Assembly (NCBI GenBank): GCA_963680875.1
Contig: OY804589.1
Span: forward strand, 27,454,353 to 27,518,352
Reading direction: 5' to 3'
Source of the DNA: Bathymodiolus brooksi
Lineage: Eukaryota > Mollusca > Bivalvia > Mytilida > Modiolidae
Length of the DNA: 64,000 nt
Position 1 is the stretch's first letter. Each line of letters begins with the position of its first letter. Below the pieces are notes generated by a model. That model was not told the DNA's origin, did not search any database, and saw only the letters and a program-made list of their open reading frames with translations. Shown one piece after another: positions 9,801 to 20,051 of this stretch. Both the position numbers and the translations under genes were made by a program.

Positions 9801-12225
9801 CATCAGATTATGGCCTCTCATTAACAGTTACACTGGATGGGAAGGTTTACATTAATGAGACAGTGTCAGGTGGGTATCCATATTTTTAGCCAAATTGTAT
9901 ATCAAATGTTTTAGCTATCGAGCGTCAGAAGATTTTTTTTATAGCAGATACAAAATTTACTAGTCGCTATAACAATAATATTTTGGACAAATTATTGAAA
10001 AAATCCAGGACGTATATATGTCCTTGAAAAAATGAATGTTATTTTCATTGAACTGTGCATAAAATGAGACATTTTGTCTGCTTTAAAGGGCAATGATTCC
10101 TGTAAAACACATATTTTTAGAATCAGATGGTCTTTGAATAATAATGCTCAGTTGGGAGGAGGAGTATGGTGTTTAACACCACTTTCAACAATATTTCTGT
10201 TATATCATGGCTGTCAGTATTATTGGTGAAGGAAACCGGAGTGCACGGAGATAACCATCGACTTATGACTGAATACCAAGTTATATATAGACAAAAACAA
10301 CCAAAGGGCTTTTTTATATCTTTGAAAGAGTTATTGTCCTTTTTGACTAATATTTCATCCTACATCTTAATGAGAGTTTATCAAGATTTGAATATCGTTA
10401 CGGTAGTTTGTGGTACTGTTTTTGAAGGAGTTATTGCCCTTTATGAATTAGAATGTTTCTTTAAACAGCATTTTGTGGAGAGACATTTGTTTTTGTTTCA
10501 AATATAACGGTAAATTTTGATTTCATACTCTCTTTATAATTAATATAATGACCTTGAATAACATCTGGCCATGACCTTAGACAGCACACATTTGTATTCA
10601 GAAATTATTCGGGTACATGAGTAACATTATGTTAAAGAAATGTCTGAACTAGATTTAGTTACAAAATGTTGATGTATGATTGCTAATATGAATCCTAATT
10701 TCTTCTATCGTCCTTTAACCGCATGGTGGCGTAATTGTTAGTGTGCTCGCCTTGAGTGTGGTTGATAGTGGGTTTGAGCCTGGTAGGGTCAAACCAAAGA
10801 CTATATATAACATTTGTATTTGTTGCTTCTCCGCTAAGCACACAGCATTAAGGAGAAAGAGCAAAGACGGGTTGGCTCGGAATCAGAATAATGTGTCCCG
10901 AGTGGAGCGACATGTGTACCCATGGACTGTTGTTCTAGTACAAAGCGGACCTCATCATCTCATTGAAAATTAACTTGTTCTTGCCACGATATAGCTGAAA
11001 AATTGCTGAATTGGCAATAAGCAACAATCACTCAATCACGCTATCAGTGCTTCCCAGCAGATTGCCCTGTTACAGGGCAATGTGCCATGAAGGACTGATA
11101 AAAGAATATGGCAATGTGCCGTGAAGGACTGATAGAAGAATATGGCAATGTGCCGTGAAGGACTGATAGAAGAATATGGCAATGTGCCGTGAAGGACTGA
11201 TAGAAGAATATGGCAATGTGCCGTGAAGGACTGATAGAAGAATATGGCAATGTGCCGTGAAGGACTGATAGAAGAATATGGCAATGTGCGGTGAAGGACT
11301 GATAGAAGAATATGGCAATGTGCGGTGAAGGACTGATAGAAGAATATGGCAATGTGCCGTGAAGCACTGATAGAAGAATATGGCAATGTGCCGTGAAGGA
11401 CTGATAGAAGAATATGGCAATGTGCCGTGAAGGACTGATAGAAGAATATGGCAATGTGCCGTGAAGGACTGATAGAAGAATATGGCAATGTGCCGTGAAG
11501 GACTGATAGAAGAATATGGCAATGTGCCGTGAAGGACTGATAGAAGAATATGGCAATGTGCCGTGAAGGACTGATAGAAGAATATGGCAATGTGCCGTGA
11601 AGGACTGATAGAAAAATATGGTAATGTGCCGTGAAGGACTGATAGACGAATATGGCAATGTGCCGTGAAGGACTGATAGAAGAATATGGCAATGTGCTAT
11701 GAAGGACTGATAGAAGAATATGGCAATGTGCCGTGAAGGACTGATAGAAGAATAACCTAAAGGCTTTCCATTCAGTAATTAAGATTCTTTAACCAATGTC
11801 GTTTTTCATTCATTTTTCTCAAAATAAAATGTAAAAAACATTTGGGCAACAAAAATGTACATCATTTGGGCCAACAACCAAAAATTTTACTCGCCCAAAA
11901 TAATCATTTGAGGCACTGATTATTATCTGGGTTTTTTTTTTATCACATTTTCATTATCTGTTAAATATTTAATGATTTTCATTTTCCAGCCCGAAATCCA
12001 CCAGCGCTGTGTGCACAATTACCATATTTAAAGAAGTTGGCTAGTATGTGTCTCAAATTATACAACCTTGATATCTCACACTCGACCTTCAGTGGATGTG
12101 CTAAGATAATAATACGCTTAGTAGATATAACTATTGCAGATGAAGACATTGGGTGTTTCAAGTTTCCTAGCAGAGGTCATAGTTCAATGAAGACCAATCA
12201 AAAAGAAGTTTATGTACTAATTTAG
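6850..12225 (+). CDS. Secreted DUF4773-type cysteine-rich protein, four exons
   Basis: Coding exons are 6850-6925, 8263-8388, 9777-9869 and 11990-12225, all with GT..AG borders. Every intron is phase 1, giving 531 nt and 176 residues. Residues 1-20 form a signal peptide with hydrophobic core [12 protein letters not shown]. The mature part has eight cysteines (44, 53, 54, 69, 106, 119, 135, 154) and the family-like landmarks CVNFSYL (69-75), NPPALC (101-106) and GCFKF (153-157). This spacing matches the DUF4773 domain family (PF15998) as I remember it; that family is extracellular and of unknown function. The start is the first of two tandem ATGs just before the signal peptide. The product should be secreted with about four disulfides. 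Introns of 1.3-2.1 kb carry SINEs, palindromes and a minisatellite. The exon model is firm; the family name is from memory. Confidence 0.85.
6985..7440. repeat. Two ~110-bp related copies with poly-C tract (intron 1)
   Basis: 6985-7095 and 7318-7440 share the order ATGACC, a C run, TTTTTGTAACAATTTTGT, then TTTTGTTRGRTATTTGA and a TATTACT end. The second copy is more degenerate. The DNA between them, about 7165-7290, matches 1790-1900 of the upstream duplication in inverted orientation. Confidence 0.7.
7553..7920 (+). mobile_element. tRNA-derived SINE, copy 1 (intron 1)
   Basis: The head has a pol III A box (TGGCATAATGG, 7560-7570) and a decayed B box near 7612. The body has landmarks GGGTAAAACCAAAGACTAT, TTGTTGCTTCTCCGCTAAGC and CATTAAGGAGAAAGAGCAAA. 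The tail is GCTGAAAAATTGCTGAATTG followed by CACTCACTCACTCA. The same order recurs at 10720, 15690, 29612 and 59045. Confidence 0.85.
8106..8207 (+). mobile_element. Second SINE-like family, 3' fragment
   Basis: Contains GGTCTCCTCCACCAGTAAAA, an ATATAACTGAAGTAATGTTG segment and the 3' signature TTGAAAGTGGCATTAAACAC. Other copies: 8773-8985 (+), 10155-10290 (-), 13080-13198 (+), 13312-13515 (-), 17400-17530 (-) and 56055-56225 (-). Confidence 0.7.
8414..8507. repeat. Short inverted repeat in intron 2
   Basis: TGAAGGTCGAGACAGACATT at the left pairs with the complement near 8485-8507, with core GACAGACATTATCAC against GTGATAATGTCTGTC. Arms are about 33 bp with a 30-bp spacer. It lies 26 bp after the exon 2 donor. 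Confidence 0.75.
8773..8985 (+). mobile_element. Second SINE-like family, longer copy with tRNA-like B box
   Basis: Carries a B-box-like GTTCAAATCCC (8805-8815), then GAGGTGTACTCGATGCAACA, GTGGTTTTCTCC and the 3' signature TTGAAAGTGGCATTAAAACC. This copy shows the family also has a tRNA-like head. Confidence 0.7.
9199..9338. repeat. Inverted repeat in intron 2, arms ~45 bp
   Basis: The left arm includes TTGAAGATCTGGGATTTCTT and the right arm its complement AAGAAATCCCAGATCTTCAA; CGAGTGGA motifs lie in and beside the loop. It looks like a small fold-back MITE remnant. Confidence 0.8.
10155..10290 (-). mobile_element. Second SINE-like family, minus-strand copy
   Basis: The 3' signature reads on the minus strand (plus: GGTGTTTAACACCACTTTCA), followed by ATATCATGGCTGTC and a GGAAACCGGAGTGCACGG segment. 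It lies in intron 3 of the DUF4773 gene. The reading frame 10166-10507 starts in this repeat and has no recognisable content. Confidence 0.7.
10720..11036 (+). mobile_element. tRNA-derived SINE, copy 2 (intron 3)
   Basis: Head GCATGGTGGCGTAATTGTTA with body motifs TTGTTGCTTCTCCGCTAAGC and ATTAAGGAGAAAGAGCAAAG, tail GCTGAAAAATTGCTGAATTG and CACTCAATCACG. It abuts the minisatellite to its right. Confidence 0.85.
11075..11752. repeat. 34-bp minisatellite, ~20 units
   Basis: The unit is AATATGGCAATGTGCCGTGA followed by AGGACTGATAGAAG (34 bp). About 20 units follow head to tail with few changes: GCGGTG in two adjacent units, GAAGCACTG in one, AAAATATGGTAATG in one, CTATGAAGG in one. It lies in intron 3 of the DUF4773 gene. 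Because 34 is not a multiple of 3 and the minus strand of the unit has no stop in any phase, all three minus frames stay open for hundreds of bases. That does not indicate a gene. Confidence 0.97.
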
Positions 12226-13079
12226 AATCTATTACATAATGTATTGTGATTTTTGTTTTACCGTCTTTAGGTGTTAATAGTACACATTTTTGTATTGTAT
12301 GCTCCCCTTTTCTGCTTGTGCAAACTTGAGGAAAGAGTAGTTCGTACTGCCTAATAAATACACAAACCTTTTTTTTAAAACTGGTAATGTTGCTTGTAAA
12401 ATATTTACTCAAAATATCATTTTATCACTGGTAAAACAGTTAATATTGTATATAATATAGTATTTATCTAAATATGGGCCAACTGAAAGCATGATTTGCT
12501 CTTTAGAACAGTTCTCATTGTCATATTATGTGTATTATACACACTCAAAAACGGTATTTTTCAAAAGATTTTTATTGCTTGATCTTAATATTAACATGTT
12601 TACTAATACATCTTTTGTACCTTAATTATAGATTATTACATGACATTTTCCATATTGGCCCTGGTATCATACCAAGACTTCCATATCGACCCAGAACTGT
12701 CATCCCCAGACTTTCATTTCAGCCCTGGTATCATCCTGAGACTTCAATATCAGCCCTGGTATCAGTTAGAGGGGTGATATGGAAGGGGCCAATTTACAAT
12801 ATTACCTATTAAAACACTGTTTTAGTGTTTTATCACTGTAAAATGTTTGATAATGTAGATTATTTTGAAAATTGTAAATATCATGATTTGGCCAGAAAAA
12901 AAAATATAGATAAGTATTTTACGTTTTGTATGTTCAAAATCTGTTATCATGAAAGGAGAATATGGAATTAGAGTGGTTAGGATTAATGAAATCAAGATAT
13001 TTAGTGTACCAAAGACGAAGTTCATATTTAATATAGGAAGTAAGGAGCAAAGCATCAAAAATCTGAAACAATTCATGCC
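12226..13079. other. 3' flank of the DUF4773 gene; short degenerate tandem repeat
   Basis: Probable 3' UTR and flank; AATAAA lies near 12353. At 12656-12766 an imperfect ~30-bp motif (GCCCTGGTATCATNCCNAGA) is repeated about three to four times. Otherwise AT-rich with no supported gene. Confidence 0.6.
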
Positions 13080-13515
13080 TATCACCACTAATGTTGTGAT
13101 CTCGAATCCTGCGCAGGCAAGGTGTACTTGATACAACATTATGTGATAAAGTGTGTTAATGACTTGTTGAAAGTGGGGTCAAACACCATAACCTATAACC
13201 CCCTCAAAAACCACCAAGTCAGATGTCAGAAAACTTATTTCTTTGTATACGATATCTACTGTTAGTGTATGTGGACTATTAAGTGTAATTGACAAATTCT
13301 TATAGGGTTAGGGTTATGGTGTTTAATGCCATTTTCAACAGTTTATTGGTGGTGGAAATCAGAGTACCCGGAGAAAACCACCAATCACTCAAATTCTTAA
13401 TCGCATAATGTTGTATTGAGTACACCTTACCAAGAGCGGAATGCGTGAGTTAACACCAACCTCAATTTGTTGAATCTGTCTGGGCTCTCCTCCCCTTCAT
13501 GATATATCTGAAAGT
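13080..13515. mobile_element. Second SINE-like family, two copies in opposite orientation
   Basis: 13080-13198 (+) has GGTGTACTTGATACAACATT and TTGAAAGTGGGGTCAAACAC. 13312-13515 (-) starts ATGGTGTTTAATGCCATTTT and includes GAGTACCCGGAGAAAACCAC and GTTGTATTGAGTACACCTTA. The pair forms a loose inverted repeat. Confidence 0.7.
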
Positions 13516-13575
13516 GACGATAAACAACAATACTTCTCATTATGATAGTTTGCAGTTGCGTCGACGGCCAAAAAA

Positions 13576-13752
13576 ATGACAGTAAAACCTGCCTAAGCAG
13601 AATAAACGGAATTCTTTATACACCGAATTTTAAATAAAATCCCAATGTAGGAAATCTTGTTAATATAACCTGTATAAATTGAATGCCTGTCTACTCCAAG
13701 CACAAATATTAGTACCAAGAACGTTCGGTTTAGACAGGTTTCACTGTATTTA
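13576..13752. mobile_element. Short MITE-like element with ACAGTAAAACCTG inverted ends
   Basis: The left end ACAGTAAAACCTGCCTAAGC and the right end GGTTTAGACAGGTTTCACTG are complementary (about 16 of 20). The interior has a second GCCTGTCTAC motif. Length is about 175 bp. No transposase and no clear target duplication. Confidence 0.65.
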
Positions 13753-13899
13753 TAAACTCTCAGATACTAGGTCACATGTCATCTTGACACGTCCAATGCC
13801 TTTTTATGTTTCGTTTTATGATACACAATCAAAGCTCAGTTTGATCATTGCAATTATAAGCTAAATTTTCTCAGATCAACTTAAATACCTGAGAGTAAC

Positions 13900-14130
13900 C
13901 GGTCATGTATATATGTGTGTTAGGGGCGTAAATGTTGCTTCCGTTTCTAATCAAATGAAAAACAGAAAATACCACGCTATCGGAACAGTTCCAAAATCAA
14001 ATATCAAAATCGATATGCCAAACACACAAATACATGAGCGCTCACCTACCTGGCTTGGTACTTACACTTCAATAAACCAACTAGTTTTATGGGGCCAAAC
14101 CTCCCCCTTTTCATTAGATTTTTAGATCTG
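13900..14130 (+). repeat. Dispersed repeat related to 56640-56790
   Basis: Both copies contain an ACACA/AATACATGAGCGCT-type stretch, a TGGTACTTACACTTCAATAA-like segment, then CTAGTTTTATGGGGCCAAAC and CCTCCCCC. The copy near 56.7 kb reads TAGTTTTATGATCCCAAACC. Function unknown. Confidence 0.55.
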
Positions 14131-14289
14131 ATCTGATGATGTATTTTTTGTTTAAAATATTTTTTGCTACTAATGTGAAACATTGTTATTCGGTAGACTT
14201 CATTTTGTTTATGTTATTTTGAAGATTTATTTATATACATGGACATGTACACAGAGAATTAAGACAATTGTATTATTGTTACGTTTACA

Positions 14290-15150
14290 GCTGGTCCAAA
14301 GGATCATGAGATCTATTGACATCATGTTGCGTCCATCATCATCGTCCTGGTTTTGCACGTCTACATTTTCTGTGAAAATACGGTACTTGGCCAAATGGAA
14401 ACAAACTTTGCAATCTTTTTCCTTTAGTTGTGCCTATCAGAATTTTCAATTTTTGTGCAAATGCAAAATGCAACATGATAAATTAAAATGCAGTTTTTTT
14501 TATTTCATATTGTATGAATTTTATGCTGATCAGAAATTCAAGATGGCTGCCATTACTGCAGGATTTATTTTAGCATAGGACCCTATGCAAAACTCAACAT
14601 GGCCATCAGAACTAATTGTGCAATTTGATTGGATTATCCTCATAAGTTCTATTTTTTCATAAAACTATTCAGTGGTTGTATGCTTACCAGTAAAGTGTTG
14701 TGATTGATATTGGGTTAGTTCTTTACGAAGTGGGTGATTTTTATGCCGTTCTGAAATTCAAGATGGATGCCAATGCAAGACATAGGATCCTATGGGAAAA
14801 TGAAGAAAAGTTTCTTTCTTCGAATCTTCAAACACAATTGAACCCAACTTGTAAATTGATGGCCATGTAATGGTCTCCTACTAAGTTATTATTTGTTATG
14901 TGTGTATTGGAAATCCAAGATGTCCACCCTATGAGAAAACATTTAGATTTTTTATATGGAGCAGCAAGATGGCTACCATCGCAGGACAACAAATTTAAAT
15001 GAGGATTCCTATGGGAAAATTCTTTTAAAACCTATGTCTATGAATCAACTGAACCACTTAAAAGGACATTTTTATATTCTTGTATGTTGATCAGAAGTAA
15101 AGTAATAGCCAACACTGCAGGAAAGGTTTAAAATTACCCAATGGAGAAAT
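14290..15150 (+). mobile_element. Helentron-like tandem-repeat element, degenerate
   Basis: A GTTGCGTCCATCATCATCG stretch resembles the GTCCGTCGTCCGTCCG 5' ends of better copies. It is followed by three to four diverged units with AAGATGGCTGCC and an ATAGGATCCTATG-like palindrome (14543, 14760, 14918, 14968). The long frame 14183-14578 runs through this repeat and is not a gene. Confidence 0.5.
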
Positions 15151-15689
15151 GTTAAGGAATAAATCTGTCTTTGCCTTAATTTTTTTCACCTACTTGCCGG
15201 AAAGCCAAATTTAGAAAAAATTTATTCAAGCAAATTCTTTCATAATTTTAGTGCGATTACTAAAATCACAGAAAACACAAGCCTGATTATATCCACATAT
15301 AAAAAACAAATTTAGCATTTTTAACTAGGATAACAATACAGGTTTAGGTGATATTTTAACTAGGTTAGCAATACAGACTCAGGTGAGAATTCAGCCATGT
15401 TTGTTTTATCTTTATATTCATCTTAAAGCTTTAAAAGCTTTTTTTTATGTTTTTACTTTAAATAAAGATTTTTATATTTATTGTTTCAAATTTGTGTTGT
15501 TGGACGTGTTTTTATGTGGTCCGCATTCCTATGCATTGGTACCAACTGTGCTCCTCTTCTGGTAAACTATTTTCTTTTATTTGTATGGGGCAGGCTTCAT
15601 GCAGGGGCTTATCAATAGAAAAAAGAAAAATCTAGCCAGTTCTTTAATTTCATATCCTGCTCTGTAGATGATGTAATTTAAGTGAATAC
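15151..15689. other. No feature recognised
   Basis: AT-rich sequence. A short direct repeat (AACTAGGATAACAATACAGG and its variant at 15358) is the only structure seen. Confidence 0.5.
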
Positions 15690-16190
15690 ATAATTCAGTG
15701 ATATAATGGTTAACATGCTCACATCAAGTACGGTAAATGAGGGTTCAAGCACCGGTCGGGTTCAAACCAAAGACTTATAAATTGGCATTTGCTGCTTCTC
15801 TGTTAAGCAGGCGCCATTAAGGAGTAATAACAAGGACTGGTTGGCTTGTAATCAGGATAATGTGTCCGAGTGGAGCGACATGTCTACATGGCCGTAGCGC
15901 AATGGAGGCAAATGCCTCACTTTTGAAAGCAAATAAAATCTTTTTTTTCTTCAAAATTTGTCTAAATTCACCCCCTTTGCCTCACTTTATTCAGACCTGG
16001 CCTATGGCCGTGGTCTACCCACAGAGTCTTGTTTCAGTGAGCTAGCACTACAAAAATCCAGCTAAGCATGTTGATCTAGTACAAAGTGTACATCATTATC
16101 ATCATCATCTCATTGAATGTAACTTGTTCTCCCCATCATATATCTGAATTGCTTATTTTTGGCGTTAAAGAACAATCACTAACTCAAAGT
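15690..16190 (+). mobile_element. tRNA-derived SINE, copy 3, split by a ~117-bp insertion
   Basis: The SINE head (ATAATGGTTAACATGCTCAC) and body run to CGACATGTCTAC (15895). They resume at TCTACCCACAGAGTCTTGTT (16014), matching the uninterrupted order in copy 1. The inserted 15896-16013 begins ATGGCCGTAGCGCAATGG and ends GGCCTATGGCCGTGG. It is flanked by TCTAC on both sides, which looks like a 5-bp target duplication. Confidence 0.75.
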
Positions 16191-16257
16191 TTGGATGTTG
16201 ATTGCACCTATTCCATTGTACTTCTTCTTTCTTCAGGTTTTCAGTATGCCATCAGCA

Positions 16258-16455
16258 TTTGATGATTATTATACCCCCACTCTTTAGAGAGGGGGCTATA
16301 TTGCAATCACCTTGTCCGTCCGTCCGTTTGTCCGTCCTTTCACACTTTCATAACAGATATGTCAGCTTCTGCTGGAAGAAATGATTGCACATCTACTTCC
16401 TGTTTACCGTGCGATTAACAAATGAACGAATGGGGGTATTCTTAGCACGACGTAG
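16258..16455 (+). mobile_element. Short element with CCCCC/GGGGG hairpin ends and CCGTCCGT tract
   Basis: Starts TATACCCCCACTCTTTAGAG with a hairpin (CCCCCACTCT/AGAGGGGG), then TTGTCCGTCCGTCCGTTTGT, and ends ATGGGGGTATTCTTAG. The layout resembles 53577-56005. A nonautonomous Helentron-like element is the best guess. Confidence 0.55.
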
Positions 16456-18802
16456 CGTGCAACATCTTGTTTACTGTTGCATGCCTGGATAAGAGTAAAT
16501 TTATAATACAATATTTACAGCCAAATAATTAAATTAGTGCAATAATGAAACAAAGGTGATTAACACTATTTACATTTGAAATAAAGGATACTACAGATAC
16601 AACTATATCTACTTCATACCTTTAACTACACCTAGAAATTCACCGTGAGAATTGGTAAAGAACCAAACTTTTGGACGAGAGAGATTATTTCAATTTTTCT
16701 ATTGCAGGGCTCTCACTAGCTGCAATAATGTAGCTCCTGTGACAAACTTGTGTCTCGGCAGAGCTACAACGCGGTCCCATTCGTCATAATGGAGCAAAAT
16801 AAAAGTTGCAGTTGAAACATAAAAACTCACTATTTACGCTTCAAACATTTCATTATAACTATTACTGATGATCCCAGTCCTTGTTAAATCGGTTTGGCTG
16901 AGAAATATATGCTTTTCAAAGGTAGCAACAACCTTGTTCAAATTTATCGATCGTTTTCCATAACCGGAAACTACGGAAGGCGGAGCTTTTCTAAATATGG
17001 TATTTCTTACTACACGGTGATGTAAATATTCACGCCTCAAATCGCCAAATATGGTATCGACATCCAAATAGTGAGGCCGGAAATGACGAAATTCAAAATG
17101 TTCAGAGACATGGATTTTTATTTTGTGGGAATTACATTCTAAAATACTGGTAGGTGATAAAAACTTGTTATAATAATGGACAAAAGGAAAGGTTATGTCT
17201 TATTATTGATAAATGCAGGCGTCAGAAACTCTGTAAGCGAGCGCAAAAAAATCTCGGCGGCTGCTCCATTACGTGTAATGGCATCCCGTTATAACCCTTG
17301 CGAGTAAGCGAGCATTTAGGGTTTTATTATTAGAACTAGGTTCTCACTACTTTCAAATTAGAGGGAGAAGTGACTTCTCTTTCAGTATTGTGAACTTTCC
17401 GTTTTTGTGTAGAAAACCACCGACCTACCGCAAGTCACTGACAAACTTTATCACATATTGTTGTATCGAGTACACCTCGACATGAGCAGGATTACAATGT
17501 TAGTAGTGATAGGCACTGATTGCATATATAGTTGTTCAGCCAATCAAAAATCCCGTTAGAACTCTCTCAATTTTCACGTCTATGGCGTTTGTCAAGGATG
17601 CAAATGGGATTTCTTTCAAAAACAGACTTAAAGGACATATAAATTGGCGTAAGGTAAGGAATTTTATCATAATTTGAATGGATGAAAGTATTTAGCTAGT
17701 CAAAATGACTCGTTTACGCATGGGAAAGTCTGTACACAGATGGGAAGTGGTCATCCCAGCGTTTGTACGACTTCGGATTTTCACGCCGTTTTGTTTTGGT
17801 TCGTGTATGATACCTCAGCAGTTCGGAGGCCTACACTAACAATTGGGGTCTCTTTGGAAAGGAAAATTACTTGACTTTCGACTGGTGGAAACATTTTTTG
17901 AAAATATTAAGGCGTTCCGAAGTTACGATCAATTTAACACGACGACTTAAAAAAATGGGAGCAAGTGAGTTCGCCCCCTTGTAGTATTATACAGTATTTT
18001 TTTTTTCGGACGCACCTAGCCCCTGTGGCTCCACCTATCCGCCAACCGAGGACGTGCTGAGTACGTATGTGGGTTTGAGACATGGGAACTTTAACCGTTA
18101 ACCAGAACTCTATATCACATGTATGGTATGTAAATGAACGGATGAACGAACGGGTATCTCAACGAAGACACCATTACAGGATATACACTAGTCATTAAAG
18201 GAAGACAAAAACTTGTGTACATGTGGACTGGACATTCAGGTTTAATAAGAAAACGTACGGTAGTATTGCTACAAAACATGTACATGTATTTAATCCAACA
18301 AGATATTCGTGTTTTCTTTATAAAAAAAAACTGCTGAACGTTCATCTTAGAAAGATCTACGAAGATTATAGATCTTCAACGCAACCCGGTACACTCGAAT
18401 TCCAATCGAACGATCATACAATGCAGTGCTATCATTGAGCTTGTGACGTCTTGTATACGTAACGTCACTAATCGATGAGGTTTTAGGCACTCAAAGACGG
18501 TGTTTGGAAAAAATAGGCTCCATGGACATGTCAGGATTAATTCGGACATTGATTCGTTGTTTTTGTTTATTTATTTACTTGTTTTTGCTTTATTTTTCAT
18601 AATTTGTATGTTTGTTTTTGCTTGATTTTATTTTGCCAATTTTAGTTTTGCACAAGGTGCATTGGTGATATCTGTAGATCGATCGTGCTACTCTTAGAAA
18701 ATACCGGTTTACTATATTGTAATCCCATTTACAAATTTAAAAAAGTATGTACAGGAAGATAATATAATTTTTCTTTCTTTGGAACATCTGACAATGAACA
18801 CT
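16456..18802. other. No gene recognised; one SINE fragment
   Basis: 17400-17530 carries a minus-strand fragment of the second SINE-like family (GAAAACCACCGACCTACCGC, GTTGTATCGAGTACACCTCG). The minus frame at 16834-17067 (77 codons) and the frames near 18115-18438 show no motif, splice support or repeat similarity that I can defend. Confidence 0.5.
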
Positions 18803-19110
18803 TTAATGCAAAGCTAAACGTCGCAAGACTAAGAGTATACTGGAAAGTGGGGACAAGCTTAGCGCTAAGCTCCTACGCCCCTGTGGTAGGAAGAAAAGTT
18901 TGAAGATACATATATGTAAGGGGTAATCGGAAGCGGTAAATCGAAGAGGGACACACAATACAACGGCAAAAAGAAAATCGGACAAAAGGACAACCAATGA
19001 TGTGCAAATAACTACACAGAAAACTAAAGATCGAGCAACACGAATCCCACTAAAACCGGGGGTGAACTCATGTGCTCCGGACGAGTGAGCAGTTCCTGCT
19101 CCACATATCA
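18803..19110 (-). repeat. Abundant bivalve-type dispersed repeat, minus-strand copy
   Basis: On the minus strand the order is GGAGCAGGAACTGCTCACTC, GTCCGGAGCACATGAG, then GGATTCGTGTTGCTCGATC and a CCCTCTTCGATTTACCGC end. Diverged parts recur at 57820-58000 and 58440-58545. I recall close relatives in Mytilus genomic and transcript sequences (memory, not searched). The open minus frame through it is incidental. Confidence 0.6.
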
Positions 19111-19922
19111 CACTCGTCGTGTTACTCTACAAACTAGGTGATAAGTCAGTCATGAGGAAAAGATCGGATTTTGATTACGACAAACAGAACATATTTGTGG
19201 TCAATAGGGATCATTCACCGCTTCTCCCGTTTGGTGACGCTGCTGTTCCATAAGTGGTTACATGTGCGCTTGAATCACAAAGACGCTTCAGTCGGAAAGG
19301 AAACCCATGATTTGACCGTTACAGCTAGTGATTCTAAAAAAACGCAGTCAGGGGGCGATAACCACAAAAAATTCCCGCTAGGTGCCGCTTTACAAGTCCC
19401 GCAAAATTTTTCATTCCCGCCGTTGTATTAAATAGACAAAATTGTGATAGAAACGTGATTTCTATAAAATATATATATATATTTTGCAATGACTGGCTAT
19501 ATCAGACAAGCGACCGAGGTTTATATTAGTCAAAAACGTGTTTCGAATCGTGCATTCTAGAATGTGTAAAAACACGAGGTTCGGTTTGTTTACATTTTTC
19601 GGCCAATGAAAAAGCTGACACAATTCTATATTAGGACATGAAATTGATGATACAGGAGTGATATAGCATCATCAACCAATAGTAAATGCTCTCTCAACTG
19701 GAAATTCCGTCACCCTGAATGGAAATCATTCCTAAAAGAAAATTTGACGAGGCATGTTTTTTTTTTTTATTTACGCCTTGTTTTAGTGTAAAATTTGCCC
19801 ATTCTGGTGAACATTTCTCCCCCAAAACACCCATGTAGTGTGTATATGTCTGCCTTTTATTAGATTTATTAATATCTTTATATTTTAACCGAAAGTTTAC
19901 AAGAAAATGCATTGTTTACATC
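19111..19922. other. No gene recognised
   Basis: Contains a short (AT)n tract near 19468-19485 and otherwise unremarkable sequence. The last nine bases (19914-19922, GTTTACATC) are the left target duplication of the adjoining Mutator-like element. Confidence 0.5.
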
Positions 19923-20051
19923 GGTTCCGTGGCGTTATTCCGAAGGTCCATTAGTCCGAAGGTTCGTTAGTCCGAAGGTCCATTAGTCCGAAGGTCCGTT
20001 AGTCCGAAGGTTCGCTAGTCCGAAGGTCCGTTTGTCCTAATGTCGGCCACC

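Noticed and set aside
11036..11692. Three long overlapping minus-strand frames with a repeated [19 protein letters not shown] pattern
   Set aside because: They are the three phases of a 34-bp minisatellite that lacks stops on that strand; no start context, splice or domain support.
11075..11752. Regular array that could be mistaken for a CRISPR
   Set aside because: Units are contiguous with no variable spacers, and the genome is an intron-bearing eukaryote.
12822..13139. 105-codon minus frame, strongly hydrophobic
   Set aside because: AT-rich composition explains it; its start lies in a SINE-like repeat.
14183..14578. 131-codon plus frame
   Set aside because: Lies in degenerate tandem-repeat element DNA (AAGATGGCTGCC motifs) with no protein-like conservation.
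16834..17067. 77-codon minus frame (MDVDTIFGDLRREYLHHRVV)
   Set aside because: Looks mildly protein-like, but I found no splice sites, family or repeat context to support it.
18803..19111. 102-codon minus frame with hydrophobic segments
   Set aside because: Coincides with a dispersed non-coding repeat also found at 57.8 and 58.4 kb.
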